Positions 12,801-22,706 of a DNA stretch of 64,000 nt are shown here, one piece after another. The stretch is from Entophlyctis helioformis (taxonomy: Eukaryota; Chytridiomycota; Chytridiomycetes; Chytridiales; Chytriomycetaceae): the NCBI GenBank assembly GCA_025526915.1, contig JAHLKH010000059.1:1-64000 (forward strand). The letters run 5' to 3'. Under the pieces are notes generated by a model. That model searched no databases and was not told the origin of the DNA. It was given only the letters and a program-made list of their open reading frames with translations. The position numbers were made by a program, and so were the translations under genes. How positions within the stretch are numbered: position 1 is the stretch's first letter; each line of letters begins with the position of its first letter.

Positions 12801-15800
12801 TATGGACGCACATCACATGGTGCATCCCTATGCGAATCGACTGCAGCCGTCGCAGCAGCCACAGCCTGAATACGACAGACCCGAGTTTGTTCATCCTGCG
12901 GATGTGCGGCAACGGCCGTCCATGCAGCCACCTCATCCGGGATACTTGCCTGGGCCGCAGGCGCAGGCAGACGTGCTCATGGCACTCGAGCGCAACGATC
13001 GAATAGAGCAAATGGAGCGGTTCCATCACCAACGCGAGCGCGAACGGCACGACCAGATGTTTGACAGGCCGGATCCCCTGCGCCGACCCATGTCGCCTCA
13101 TGCTGGCCATTTGGAGCGCAGGAGCCATATCGAGCACCGCGAGCAACTGGAGCACCGAGAGCGGCTCGAGCACGAGCGGCAGCTGCGCCACAGAGCCGCT
13201 CTTGCGCAAGCTGTCGTTTTGGAATTGGCGGCCGTGGCAGCCGCACAAAGCGCGTCTGGGTCTGGCTGGCCGCTGCAGGACGAAATGTCGCCACCGCGCG
13301 AGCATGCCGGACGCCCGCCGCCCATGCAGTACGGCCACCCGATGGACCCCGTGGAGCATGAGCGCCGTCTTGCTGTGGATCCAGAGATGGCAGCGTACCA
13401 CCATGAACGGCTTGACCAGCGGCATTTGTATGATCGCCCAGTGCAGCCACGGGCAGGGCCTCTCGTCGCATCGCAGCTGCCGGACCATGGCCAGCTGCAC
13501 CCTGACCACTGGCGCGCTCCTGAAGGATACCACGACCGACTGCCGATCGAGTTTCAGCAGCACCCGCACGACCTGCCACACCACCCGCATTACCCACAGT
13601 CGACGCCGCAGCCGTCGGTACAGATGGCTATGCATGGCACGCCAATGTACAGCCGATCGCCGCCAAGCGAGCACCTGCTGTTGTCGCCTGATGGAATCCG
13701 CCATGCGGGTCCGCTGCAAGTCCTCGTACATCAGCAACGCCAACAACAGCCTCTGCACTCGCAACACGCGCACGAGTATGTCGACGAGCGCATGCTCACA
13801 AGCCCCGGCCGTATGCAGCCACAGCATCGGTCTGTGTCCATGGATCCACACTACATGCACCCCATACACGAGTCTGAAGGCAACCCGCTGCTGCAGCCGT
13901 CGCCGTACATGCACCAGGGCAGAGCACTCGGCCTGGTAAGCGACGACGACCGGTTTGGCCGTCCGCATGCCTTGCACGCCGACCATCACATTGGCCACGA
14001 TGAGCGCATGATACGCCACGGCAGTCCTTTGCCTCAGCAGCAGCTGGTGCAGCTGCAACAGCAGATCCAGCAACAGCTGCAGCAGTCTCAGCCGCATCTG
14101 ATGCCGAAACAAGCGCCGATGGCCATGGTGGATCCACGGATACCGAGATCGCCGGCGGCGCAAGACGATCTTATGCAGGCGGCCGTGTTGGTGCAGGCAC
14201 CGACTGATCCCCGCCCACGGCCTGGACATGCCCGGCAGCCGTCTCCTGCGGCGATCCCATTGTCGATGCATCCCGACACGCGCCGTGAACTGATGCCGCC
14301 TCCTATTGCAGTTGCTGCTGCAGTTGCTGCTCCTGCTACTACCGCGACCACTTTGCCGCCACAGTCGCAACGCCGGGAGCCGTCTTCTGGCCCGTCTGGC
14401 CCACAAGCCTCGCCGGTGCACCATGGGCATCACAGCCAGCACGGCGCAGATGGGCCATCGAGCCTGCGCGACCCAGATCGTCCGCAAAATCAGCACAGCG
14501 GACATGGACAGGCTGGTTCTGTGAGGCTGCGTCAACGGAGCCGCTCTCGGAGCCGTAGCCCGCACAAACACGGCCGCGGCAGTCCGCGCCGTCCTCGCAG
14601 TCGCAGTCGCAGTCGTAGTCCCGCGAACCACCGTGTCCATGCTTTGCCTCCACCGGCGCCCTCTCGGCCTGGTGATCGCGACCGCGACCCGATGCCTCTG
14701 TCACAGCGCGAGGCAGAACGGAGCCGATACCCGCACGATGCACACCGTGACAGCGACCGTGGCAGACCCGTCGATCGCGACCGTGACCATGACCACCGTG
14801 ACCGTGAATTGGACCGGCCCAGACCCATGGACCGTGATCGTGACCGAGACGGCGACCGTGGCCGCCCTATCGACCGTGATGGCCGACGACTCAGCGGCCC
14901 GCCAGCCTCTGACTCGCTTGCGCTCATGGACAGAGCCCGCGACAAGGACCGTGACCGCGACAGAGATCGTGACCGCCGGCCCGAGCCGTTGTTATCCCGA
15001 CGGCTTTCAACGTCACGGCCACTCTCTCCGCCACCACCGCAGCAGCAGCAGCCGCCACCGTCCTCGGCATCACACTCGCACAGTGTGCGTCCCCGTAGTC
15101 GCAGCCGCAGTCGCAGCCGTGACCGCATGTCCCGCTCTCGTGAGGCTGGCTCGTGGGATAGCCGCGATCACCATCGCGGTCCGCCAAGCAGCCGAGATAT
15201 GGACCGTGACCGTGACCGTGACCGTGCACGCGAGCGCGAGCGTGAGAGGGATCGGGAGCGAGAACGAGATCGTGAGCGGGAGCGGGAAATGGAAAAGGAG
15301 CGCGTGGCGAGGGAGCGTGAAAGGGAGCGTGAGCGCGAGCGCGAAAAGGAACGACAGCGGCTCAAGGAGCTCGAGCGGATTGAACGGGAACGCGAAAAGG
15401 AGCGGGAACGGGAGCGAGAGCGGCTCAGGGAAATCGAACGCCAAAAGGAGATTGAGCGACAGAAGGAGATTGAGCGCGAGAAGGAGCGAGAGCGCGAACG
15501 GGAACGCCAAAAGGAGCTCGAGCGTCAAAAGGAGATTGAGCGCCAAAAGGAGCTTGAGCGAGAGCGAGAGCGGGAACGGGAACGCGAAAAGGAAAAGGAG
15601 CGCGTGGCAAGGGAGCGCGAGCGGGAACAGGAACGCCTTCGAGAGCTGGAGCGTGCTGTTCGAGAGCGCGAGCGCGAGCGGGCACTATCGACTGCCATCT
15701 TGTCGCGCAAACGAAGCCGAAGCCGCAGCCGTAGTCGCGATCGTACAGACCGCGATCGTGACCGTGACCGTGAGCGCGACCGTGAGCGTGACCGCCGTAT

Positions 15801-17602
15801 GTCGTCTGGCTTTGGGTTCAACGGACCGCCTCCGCTGCTGTCACACCCGCGACACGACCGTCCAGACTTTGGCCGACCGCGCAGCCGCTCGCCGCCTGCT
15901 GGTGCACGCAAGATGATGCGGCACGACCGCAGCCGGAGTCGCAGTCGCAGTCCGATGCGTGGGCCTGGCCGCGACCGGCCGTTTGACATGTTTCCTCCGA
16001 TGCGCCGTCGGACACCGAGTCCTGCCACGCTGCGGCAAATGACCAACCGCGACCTTGGACGGCGGCCGCCAAGCCCGATGCGGCCCCATGGACGGCCACT
16101 CTCGCCACGACCCCAAGCACGACCGCTTTCGCCGCGACCTCGTGGGCCGTGGTCGCCCCCGCGCCATCTCAGCGACCGCGACCGAGAGCGCGAACGCGAG
16201 CGTGAGAGGGACAGAGACAGAGAGCGCGAGCGCGAACGTGAACGGGAGAGAGGCCGTGAACGCGACTTGCACGACCGCCCGCGATCGCCACGATCCATGA
16301 TGATGATGCGGCCGCACTCGCCGCACCGCATGCGGCCGCGGTCGCCGCTCCGGTCGCCACCCCGGCCTGCACACCGCGACCACCCGCCTGCATCGTCTCT
16401 CTCGTCCATGTCGTCAAGCCGACCGCTGCCCACTAAGCCGGCCCTCTCTCCGCGTCGCGAGCGGCCCAGATCACCCGCCAACCATCGGGCAGGCTCGCCA
16501 TCTGCCCGTGCGCCACCATCAGCCTCTGCATCTGCTGGCCATGGCCCAGGTCAAGGAACCACGCCATCCAATGGTGCTGATACCGTGCGGCCGCACACGC
16601 CTCTGTTGCAGCCGCCGGCTCCTCATGCCCAGCCTGCCGGACAGCCAAAGGCCAACGGCTTGAGCGGCATATCGGACTGTGTCAGCAACATCTCGCCGCC
16701 GCCGCACTCGAACCCGTCGCTCATGATGCCTGGTGCACCAGCCTCTGGCGCATCGCCCCCGCGACTGAGTATTCATGTCGCAGAGGCGGCAGAGCAAGGA
16801 TCCACGCGCGTGTACAGCGACGGCGAGATTTCGAGCAGCAGTGATGCGCATCCCCTCTCCAGCATGCCGCTGCCGGTGCAGCCTATGGACGGCGCGGGCC
16901 GTGCTGCAAATGATGGGGCCGTCCCGCCTGGGTTACCGCATCCGCCGTCTGACGGTTCGTCTGCAAAGCAGCAGACGCTGGCTGAACGCGGACCTGCACC
17001 TGTTGAGCCAGGTGCTCCATCTTCTGGTGCAGTGTCAGGGCCACTGTCTGCCACAGATGCTGATCGTCCAGCGGTTGCCGCGACGCCTGCTGGCGAGCCG
17101 CCGGCCACCAACGCGGCCACGTACAGCATTCTCCAGAAACACGCGGTCAAGAGCCAGGTACGGTGCCATTGTATTCGTGGCTCGGTTGTCGATTGCTGTG
17201 CGCCATGTTGCGTGTTGTTCTAACATGGGCGGGATCTGGCTGGCTGCCTGGCTCGTGCAGGTCACCGATCTGGTGGTCAAGCATATGGCCGCGTTCACCA
17301 AGGCGATTCCCACGAACCGGTTCAAGGATTTCGCTCGCCGTGTAAGTTGCTTCTGGCTGTCGCTGTGGCTGTGGCTGTTGCTGGTGTCCTTGAACGCATC
17401 CGCTGATGTGTGCATGCCGCGTGTGGCTCATACGCCTGCATCCAATCCACAGATCATCCTCGAGCTGGTTGACAAGGAGCTGCAGGCGACCACAGCACAG
17501 CTGGTGGACGGCCGGCTCACGGAGGCGGCCCAAGTGGACATGGTGAACTGGATCAAGCGGTACCTGGAGCGGTGCGGATACCGCGTGCCGCCGCCGTCGT
17601 GA
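9894..17602 (+). CDS. SET2: SET2 histone H3-K36 methyltransferase, giant SR/RE-rich form
   Basis: Methylates H3K36 behind elongating RNA polymerase II. Exons: 9894-10116, 10276-10614, 10702-10912, 11020-11195, 11289-17157, 17261-17341, 17453-17602; about 2349 aa. Order: AWS cysteines ([25 protein letters not shown]), SET domain ([48 protein letters not shown]), post-SET ([14 protein letters not shown]), an acidic linker, a TFIIS-N-like helical bundle near 430-570 ending in YRIPKK, a Q/H/P-rich middle, a huge RS/RD/RE domain (~1395-2055), and a C-terminal SRI domain ([12 protein letters not shown]...[14 protein letters not shown]) that binds phosphorylated Pol II CTD. Intron 3 (10913-11019) has a GC donor; its phase fits the conserved [14 protein letters not shown] junction. 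A one-base shift is needed near 10344, unless exon 1 ends at 10114 (donor GTGTAT). Confidence 0.92.
12612..12675 (+). repeat. 12-nt tandem repeat in SET2 (LDHP units)
   Basis: The unit CACTGGACCATC recurs about five times with single-base changes. It codes D-H-S/P-L repeats in the histidine/proline-rich middle of SET2. Confidence 0.75.
14530..16270 (+). repeat. RS/RD/RE dipeptide-coding tract in SET2
   Basis: Roughly 1.7 kb made mostly of CGN-GAY, CGN-GAR and CGN-AGY codon pairs. It codes blocks of [12 protein letters not shown] and ERERER with [12 protein letters not shown] heptads at ~15430-15560. Synonymous codon changes interrupt exact DNA repetition, so the repeat is at dipeptide level rather than a recent expansion. 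The opposite strand carries long meaningless open frames as a by-product. Confidence 0.8.
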
Positions 17603-17816
17603 CAATGGGGGGCAGGGCTGTCCCCCTGCCACGCGCACGAGCAAGACGTTTGTCAGAGCGGTCTTGGCGCGATGTTTGTTTTCTTGTGGCGGTGCGTTTT
17701 TAATGAAGAGTGTGGTTGGTGGGTGTTTGGCCGACCCGGATGCATGGCCAACGAGCGAGTGGAGAGGGATGTGGGGGATATGGGGGATATGGGGGACATG
17801 GGGGGCTGAGAGGAGA
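17603..17816. other. Convergent SET2-ARP4 3' intergenic region
   Basis: A 214-nt gap between two converging genes. It holds an AT-richer patch (GTTTTTAATGAAGAG near 17698) that could serve 3'-end formation, and a short GGGGGATAT repeat at 17773-17812 next to the ARP4 stop. Confidence 0.5.
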
Positions 17817-19813
17817 TCAGTGGATACGCTTCTCGACCGAGCTGCCGATTTCCTCGTACTGCTGCTTGGAGATCCATAGCTGGTGGAAGCTGCCCAGCGA
17901 CGCGAGGATGGACCCGCCGATCCACGGGCCGAACCTGCGCTCGGACGAGCCGCCTGCCGCAATGACCTTGACGCCGCGTGTCTGTTGTTGTATGTTGGTG
18001 TGCATGCATGTCAGTCGTGACGGCCGTGACCGCACAACCGCAAGGGATGCCCAGCGAGTAACAAGACAGAAGAGGGAGTGAGGGGGGCGACCCACCTGCG
18101 GCATCTCATGGTGCAGCGAGACGTAGAGCCGGTCCGAGAAGCCAGGCAGCAGCGAGTTGCCGCCTGTGAGCACGACGTTCTGGCACAGCACCTGGCGGAT
18201 GTCAATGTCCAACTGGCCGACGCTCGCGTGGATCATCTGCGGGATGGATTTCGGCGGTGCGGCTGCTGGTGTGGCGGCCTCTGCGGCTGCGTCTGTCGTC
18301 TGGGTCTGGCTCTGGTGCACGCGTGTGTGAGTGACGCGTGTGTGAGTGTGAGCGAAATAAGGAGATGAAGACACACCTTGGCAATAAAGTCCGTCTGGAA
18401 GAGTCCCTCGGCGAAACGGAACCGCTCGGCGCCAAACGACTGGTTGTACCCGTTGGGAAACTCGTACCGTTTCTGCGGGCGTTTCCTGTACGCTCTGTTT
18501 GCTCTCGTGTCAGTCTGCGAAACCAGCATGGAGCTGTACGCACGCGTATGTGCGCGTACCGTTCGTCAAAGGGCTGCTCTGACACGTGCACAATCGACTC
18601 TTTGAACTCGTGCATCACTCGCTGTGTGATGGTGTTGGCGGCGTGCACAAGTCAGTCTGCTGGCAGAGGATGGATGGATGGATGGGTGGGCAGGCGACAG
18701 GGGCGGACGGATGGTGCACCTCGACAGCAAACTCGTGGAAGCCAGCGCCGGTGTCTGGCCGGTGGGCACGGGTGTAGATGGCAGGCGCGGCTGGATCCGA
18801 GACCTGCTTAATCTCGACGAGATACTGCGGCACAATGTCGATGCCCATGCGTTCCAGCGCCAGCTGCACCTGGCTCGACACGAAATCGCCGCCAAGCGGT
18901 GTGCGCTGGATGCCTGTCGCGGGGCGATGCATCCGTGAGTGCCAGTCCAGATGGGTGAGTGTGAACGGCGGCGCACGCAGGGATGGGAGAGTGGCGCGTA
19001 CCTTTTTTGAGCACGTAGCCGTCTTGCACAGGCACGACGCTCGTCATGGAGGCACCCGAGTCGACCACAAGCGCCGTTGATCTTCCCGACGCGAACCTGC
19101 GACGCGCCCCTCACGCAAGTCAGCACTCACGACATGTAAAACGCAGCGCACACAACGTACGCTGAAAGCACGGCACTGCGTCCAAGGTAGAAGGCCGGCG
19201 CATTGTACTTTTCAAAGGCCAGCTCGCACAGCTTCTCGCGCTTCTCGCGCGGGTTCCACGACGGCTCGGCGAACATGAGCGGGTGCTCGGCGGGATCGGC
19301 ACGCAGACAGCCGTGGTACGCGTAGTCCCACAGCGCCTCGAGCGCGTCCCAGTCGGACACGACGCCGTCGGCGTCCATCGGGCTCGTCAGGGCCATGTGT
19401 GCCCGCCACCGGAAGATGTCGACGTCGCCGACGTAGCGGCGGCGGCGAGCGGCCTTGTCGGCAGCCTTGTCGGCAGCGGCAGCGGCAGTGGATGTGGTCG
19501 TGGGTGCATCTGTCGACGGCTGGTCGACGTCCATGTCGGTCGACGGCGCCGAGGTGTCTGTGCCGACGTACGACGAGAACACGCCCTTGGGCAGCTCCTC
19601 GCCAGCGTAGCCGACCTTGGACAGCCGCGAGCCAATGTCGAACACCAGCGCCGACACTTCGTCTGCGGGCAGCGGGCGGCGGGTGGTCAGCCAGAGTGCT
19701 CTACGTGTGTGTGTCTGCGTGTGTGTGTGTGTGTGTGTGTGTGTGGCTGTCTATGTCTATGCGTCTGTCTATGTGTCCATGTCCATGCACCGACCTCCGC
19801 CAAACTGCACCAT
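17817..19813 (-). CDS. ARP4: Actin-related protein 4 (BAF53/ACTL6 family)
   Basis: Nuclear actin-related subunit of the NuA4, SWR1 and INO80 chromatin complexes. Eight exons on the minus strand: 19795-19813, 19161-19662, 19002-19096, 18913-18720, 18621-18560, 18485-18377, 18311-18096, 17981-17817; phases all close; 453 aa. Exon 1 codes only MVQFGG plus one base and joins [12 protein letters not shown], the typical N-terminus. Other family marks: [75 protein letters not shown], and the C-terminal [30 protein letters not shown]. Low-complexity inserts (D/S/T/A-rich near residues 45-75; T/A/P-rich before PKSIPQMI) are species-specific. The first intron carries a long GT repeat. Divergent from RPA49 across 163 nt. 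Confidence 0.95.
19719..19744. repeat. (GT)n microsatellite in ARP4 intron 1
   Basis: About 13 GT units on the plus strand (CA on the coding strand of ARP4) within the 132-nt first intron, near its 3' splice site. Confidence 0.85.
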
Positions 19814-19976
19814 TGCCTGTTACTGCGACTGCGACTGGAGCGACTTGAGCGATCTGGCGGCCAACCACCACCGCCTGCCGCCGCCGCTTGTTTTTCTGCC
19901 ACTTTGACATACAGACAGACAGTCGCACTCGGTCACATACAGACGCACTCAGTCGCATACAGACACAGTCACGGCC
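19814..19976. promoter_or_regulatory. Bidirectional ARP4/RPA49 promoter
   Basis: 163 nt between two divergent start codons. It holds a partly repeated CAGACAGACAGTCGCACTCGG-like element: CGCACTC occurs twice, CACATACAGAC and CGCATACAGAC once each, at 19911-19968. No TATA box. A shared promoter follows from geometry alone; the repeats may be binding sites. Confidence 0.55.
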
Positions 19977-21982
19977 ATGTCGTCAAAGGACTTTGTGCTC
20001 AAGGCGCCCAAGCCCAGCGATGCCGACCAGCTGTTCCTGGGTGAGTGCGTGGCCGGCTGCTGTCCATCGGCTGCTTCTGCCCATCGGCTGCTGCTGCGAC
20101 CGCGAATGCGTCGTCGAGCGAGCGAGCGAGCGTGCCCGCAGACAGCACCTACAAGCACGCTGCGCTGCGGCCCGTGACTGACCGCCTTCCACACACACAC
20201 ACATCCCGCGCCGGATTACGTCGCCAAGCCACGTTCCCCGTGCCGCCGCCCAGACTCGCCCAGCTCACCTTTGATCTCTACAGCCAGCGGCCGTCCGAGG
20301 CCGACATGGCCGCCGCCCTCTCGTCCAACGCCGCCGTGGCCAAGCGCCGTCGGCTGCTGGTCGCCGACACCCCCAAGATCGAGTACATTGGCGAGCAGGC
20401 CCCCAGCAACTGCAAGTGCGTGCCGATCGCTCGCGCCGGCCATTGTCGCGCTGGCAGATGCGACTTGGCTGACGTGCTATGTGATGCGCGGTGCGCGATG
20501 GACAGGTACGTGGTCGGCGTGCTCGACAAGGCGACAGGCAGAGTCACGCTGCGCGAGGCACTGCCCATGACCGTCACGACCGTCGTCAAGGCACTCAAGC
20601 AGACCGAGTCCAAGACGATTGGAGAAAAGGTGCGCGTGTGTGCCGATCTGTCCTGCCCTGCCCTGCCAGTGGCCGCGTCCGTGCCGCTTCCCCTCCCGCT
20701 GACACAGCTGCTGTGGCGGCTGCTCTCTGTAGAACATGGCTGCACGCAACCAGCTGGGCGAGGCCTTTGGTACCAAGAAGCGCAAGCAGGCCATTCGCGC
20801 TCAGGAGAAGAACCAGGTCGATGTCGCTGGCCTGCAGGCCGTGGCGTCCAAGATCAAGGAGAAGATTGAAGACACGGCTGCCAACCTGCCGCCCAAGGGT
20901 AGGGATCTCTGGGCCAGGCAGGCCTTCCTTGGATGCATGGCCGCGGACTGACATGTCCGCTCAATCGGATGGGATGGGATTGGATGGGATGCAACAGCCG
21001 AGATCGATGCCCGCATGTTCCTGGACAAGGCGATCCCGCCGTGCAACGTCGATGTAAGACTACCGCACGTTGTCTGCTTGCAGATCAGCAACGTGTGGTA
21101 CACATGGGCATGCTCACATGCCGCTTGCTTGCTCACGCGTGTGTAGGCTGGCACGCCTGACAGTGTCTACAACATGGACGACATTGTCACGCCCGAGGTG
21201 CTTGCTGCCGTGGATGTCAAGGCCATGTGGAGGTCGCGTCTCGCCGCCGATGCCTACCAAACCATTCAGAGCCTGCAGCCCACCGACTGGGTCTGGACGC
21301 GCATCGAAGCCACGCTCCAGGAAAAGACGGACAAGAGCCGTCTGCGCAAAGTGAGTCTGGCTGCGTTGGTTGGCGAGCACGGCGTGTCTCGGGCTGGAAT
21401 CAGCCTGGCTCTGTGTCGCTAACACTGGGCATGAATGCACACAGCTCCTTTACGTGGCCATGCTCATGCGGCTGTTCCGTATCAGCGCCAACGAGCTCAA
21501 CAACGAGGAGATTGGTGCCAAGTCGTTCAACGGCGCGTCGCAGCCTGTGGTCGACCACCTGCTCCGCATGTTCTGCGAGTGGCAAGAAGACGAGCAGACG
21601 GGCAAGCAGAGGTAAGCCGCCACGGCAGATCTCTCTCTCTCTCGCATTGACATGACACGACATGGTGTGCTGACCACCACCGACGCACACGCGTGGATGC
21701 AATGAGGACAGACGGCGCATCACCAGCAAGCTCAAGGACAAGCTGCTCGCCTACATCCTCGTGGCGTGTCTGATCCTCAACAACTTTTCGGTCGATCTCG
21801 AGCAGATTGCGGCCGACCTGTCGCTCGTGCCCAGCAAGGTCGTCAAGGTCGCTCGCGAGCTCGGCTGCCGCGTCGAGGTGGGCCGCAACGCCGACCACGA
21901 CCCGGCGCACTCGGCCGCCTCGGGCTCGTCCAAACGCGCCGTGCTGGCCCTGCCGCTCGTGTTCCCCATGCGGAGACGGTGA
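19977..21982 (+). CDS. RPA49: RNA polymerase I subunit A49 (PAF53)
   Basis: Pol I-specific subunit, TFIIE/F-like, needed for efficient initiation and elongation on rDNA. Eight exons: 19977-20040, 20229-20415, 20506-20629, 20733-20898, 20998-21053, 21147-21350, 21445-21611, 21712-21982; phases all close; 412 aa, as in yeast. The N-terminal dimerisation half shows TFDLYSQRPSE, KIEYIGE and YVVGVLDKATGRV. The family signature RNQLGEAFGTKKRKQAI is near residue 130. The C-terminal tandem winged helices contain LLYVAMLMRLFRI, KLKDKLLAYILVACLILNNF and PSKVVKVARELGC. The exon 1-2 junction was chosen because it reproduces the family spacing before TFDLY. Head-to-head with ARP4. Confidence 0.93.
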
Positions 21983-22706
21983 TTGTGGCTCTGCCTCTTC
22001 TCACTCTCGCTCTTGATCTCACTCTCACTCTCGGCCTGCCCCACTGTGTCGTGGCGATCGTGGTGCAATGACCCTATGCCCCCAATGAAACCGTTCATGG
22101 CTCATGGTCCATCTGCATGTGCACATCCATGCATCCATACATCCATACACACGCCGAGACACGCAGATATGGCAACAAGAGAATATGTATGTGATGGAGA
22201 AGGCGGAAGGCGGAAGGGAGGGAAAATGGCCATGCGACCAAAAAGAGAGGAATGTGGATGTGGGTGGATGTGGACGGGTGGGGTCAGAGGTACAACAACC
22301 GTGGCATCCGTGTCTGGAGAGAGCCGACACCTGAGGACTGGGGAATCAAGAACCGAGAATGGCGTGATGTTCTGCAGGGTCGACGGCCCTCCTGCGAGGC
22401 AAGAACGCGATCAGGCGGATCGGGTGCTTGTGTGTCGACAGCGGGTCGTGTCGTGTCGTGTCGTGTCGGGTTGGGTCGGGTTGGGTCGACCGGATACAAA
22501 GAGTCGCGGATGAACGGATGCATAGATGGATGAATGGATGGAGAGATGGATAAAAAGACGAGTGTAGCGAGTGTAGTGGGTTGGTGGTAAATGGGGGGAG
22601 AGAGAAAAGAGCGACGGGTGGGTCTGAAAGTCCCGTGTCGAGTAATGAAAGCAAAAATGGGTGATGGGTGGATGGGCTGCGAGTGGACGACTGGCCGGCA
22701 GTGGTA
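21983..22706. other. Convergent RPA49/GATA-PHD intergenic region
   Basis: 724 nt between two converging stop codons. It contains CT-rich DNA, CATC/GGAT-type simple repeats (22128-22150, 22520-22560) and a GTGTC pentamer run followed by GGTTGGGTCG repeats (22447-22490). No coding exon or structural RNA recognised. Confidence 0.55.
22447..22490. repeat. GTGTC pentamer and GGTTGGGTCG repeat
   Basis: Four to five GTGTC units pass into two GGGTTGGGTC units. The G-rich part resembles telomere-like or G-quadruplex-forming sequence but is short and internal. Confidence 0.7.

Noticed and set aside
12607..14640. Long minus-strand open frame opposite SET2
   Set aside because: It mirrors the biased codons of the sense strand, shows no domain and has arginine/leucine composition typical of an antisense shadow.
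22447..22490. Telomeric repeat
   Set aside because: Only a few GGTTGGGTC-like units inside a gene-rich region; not the usual TTAGGG and not terminal.
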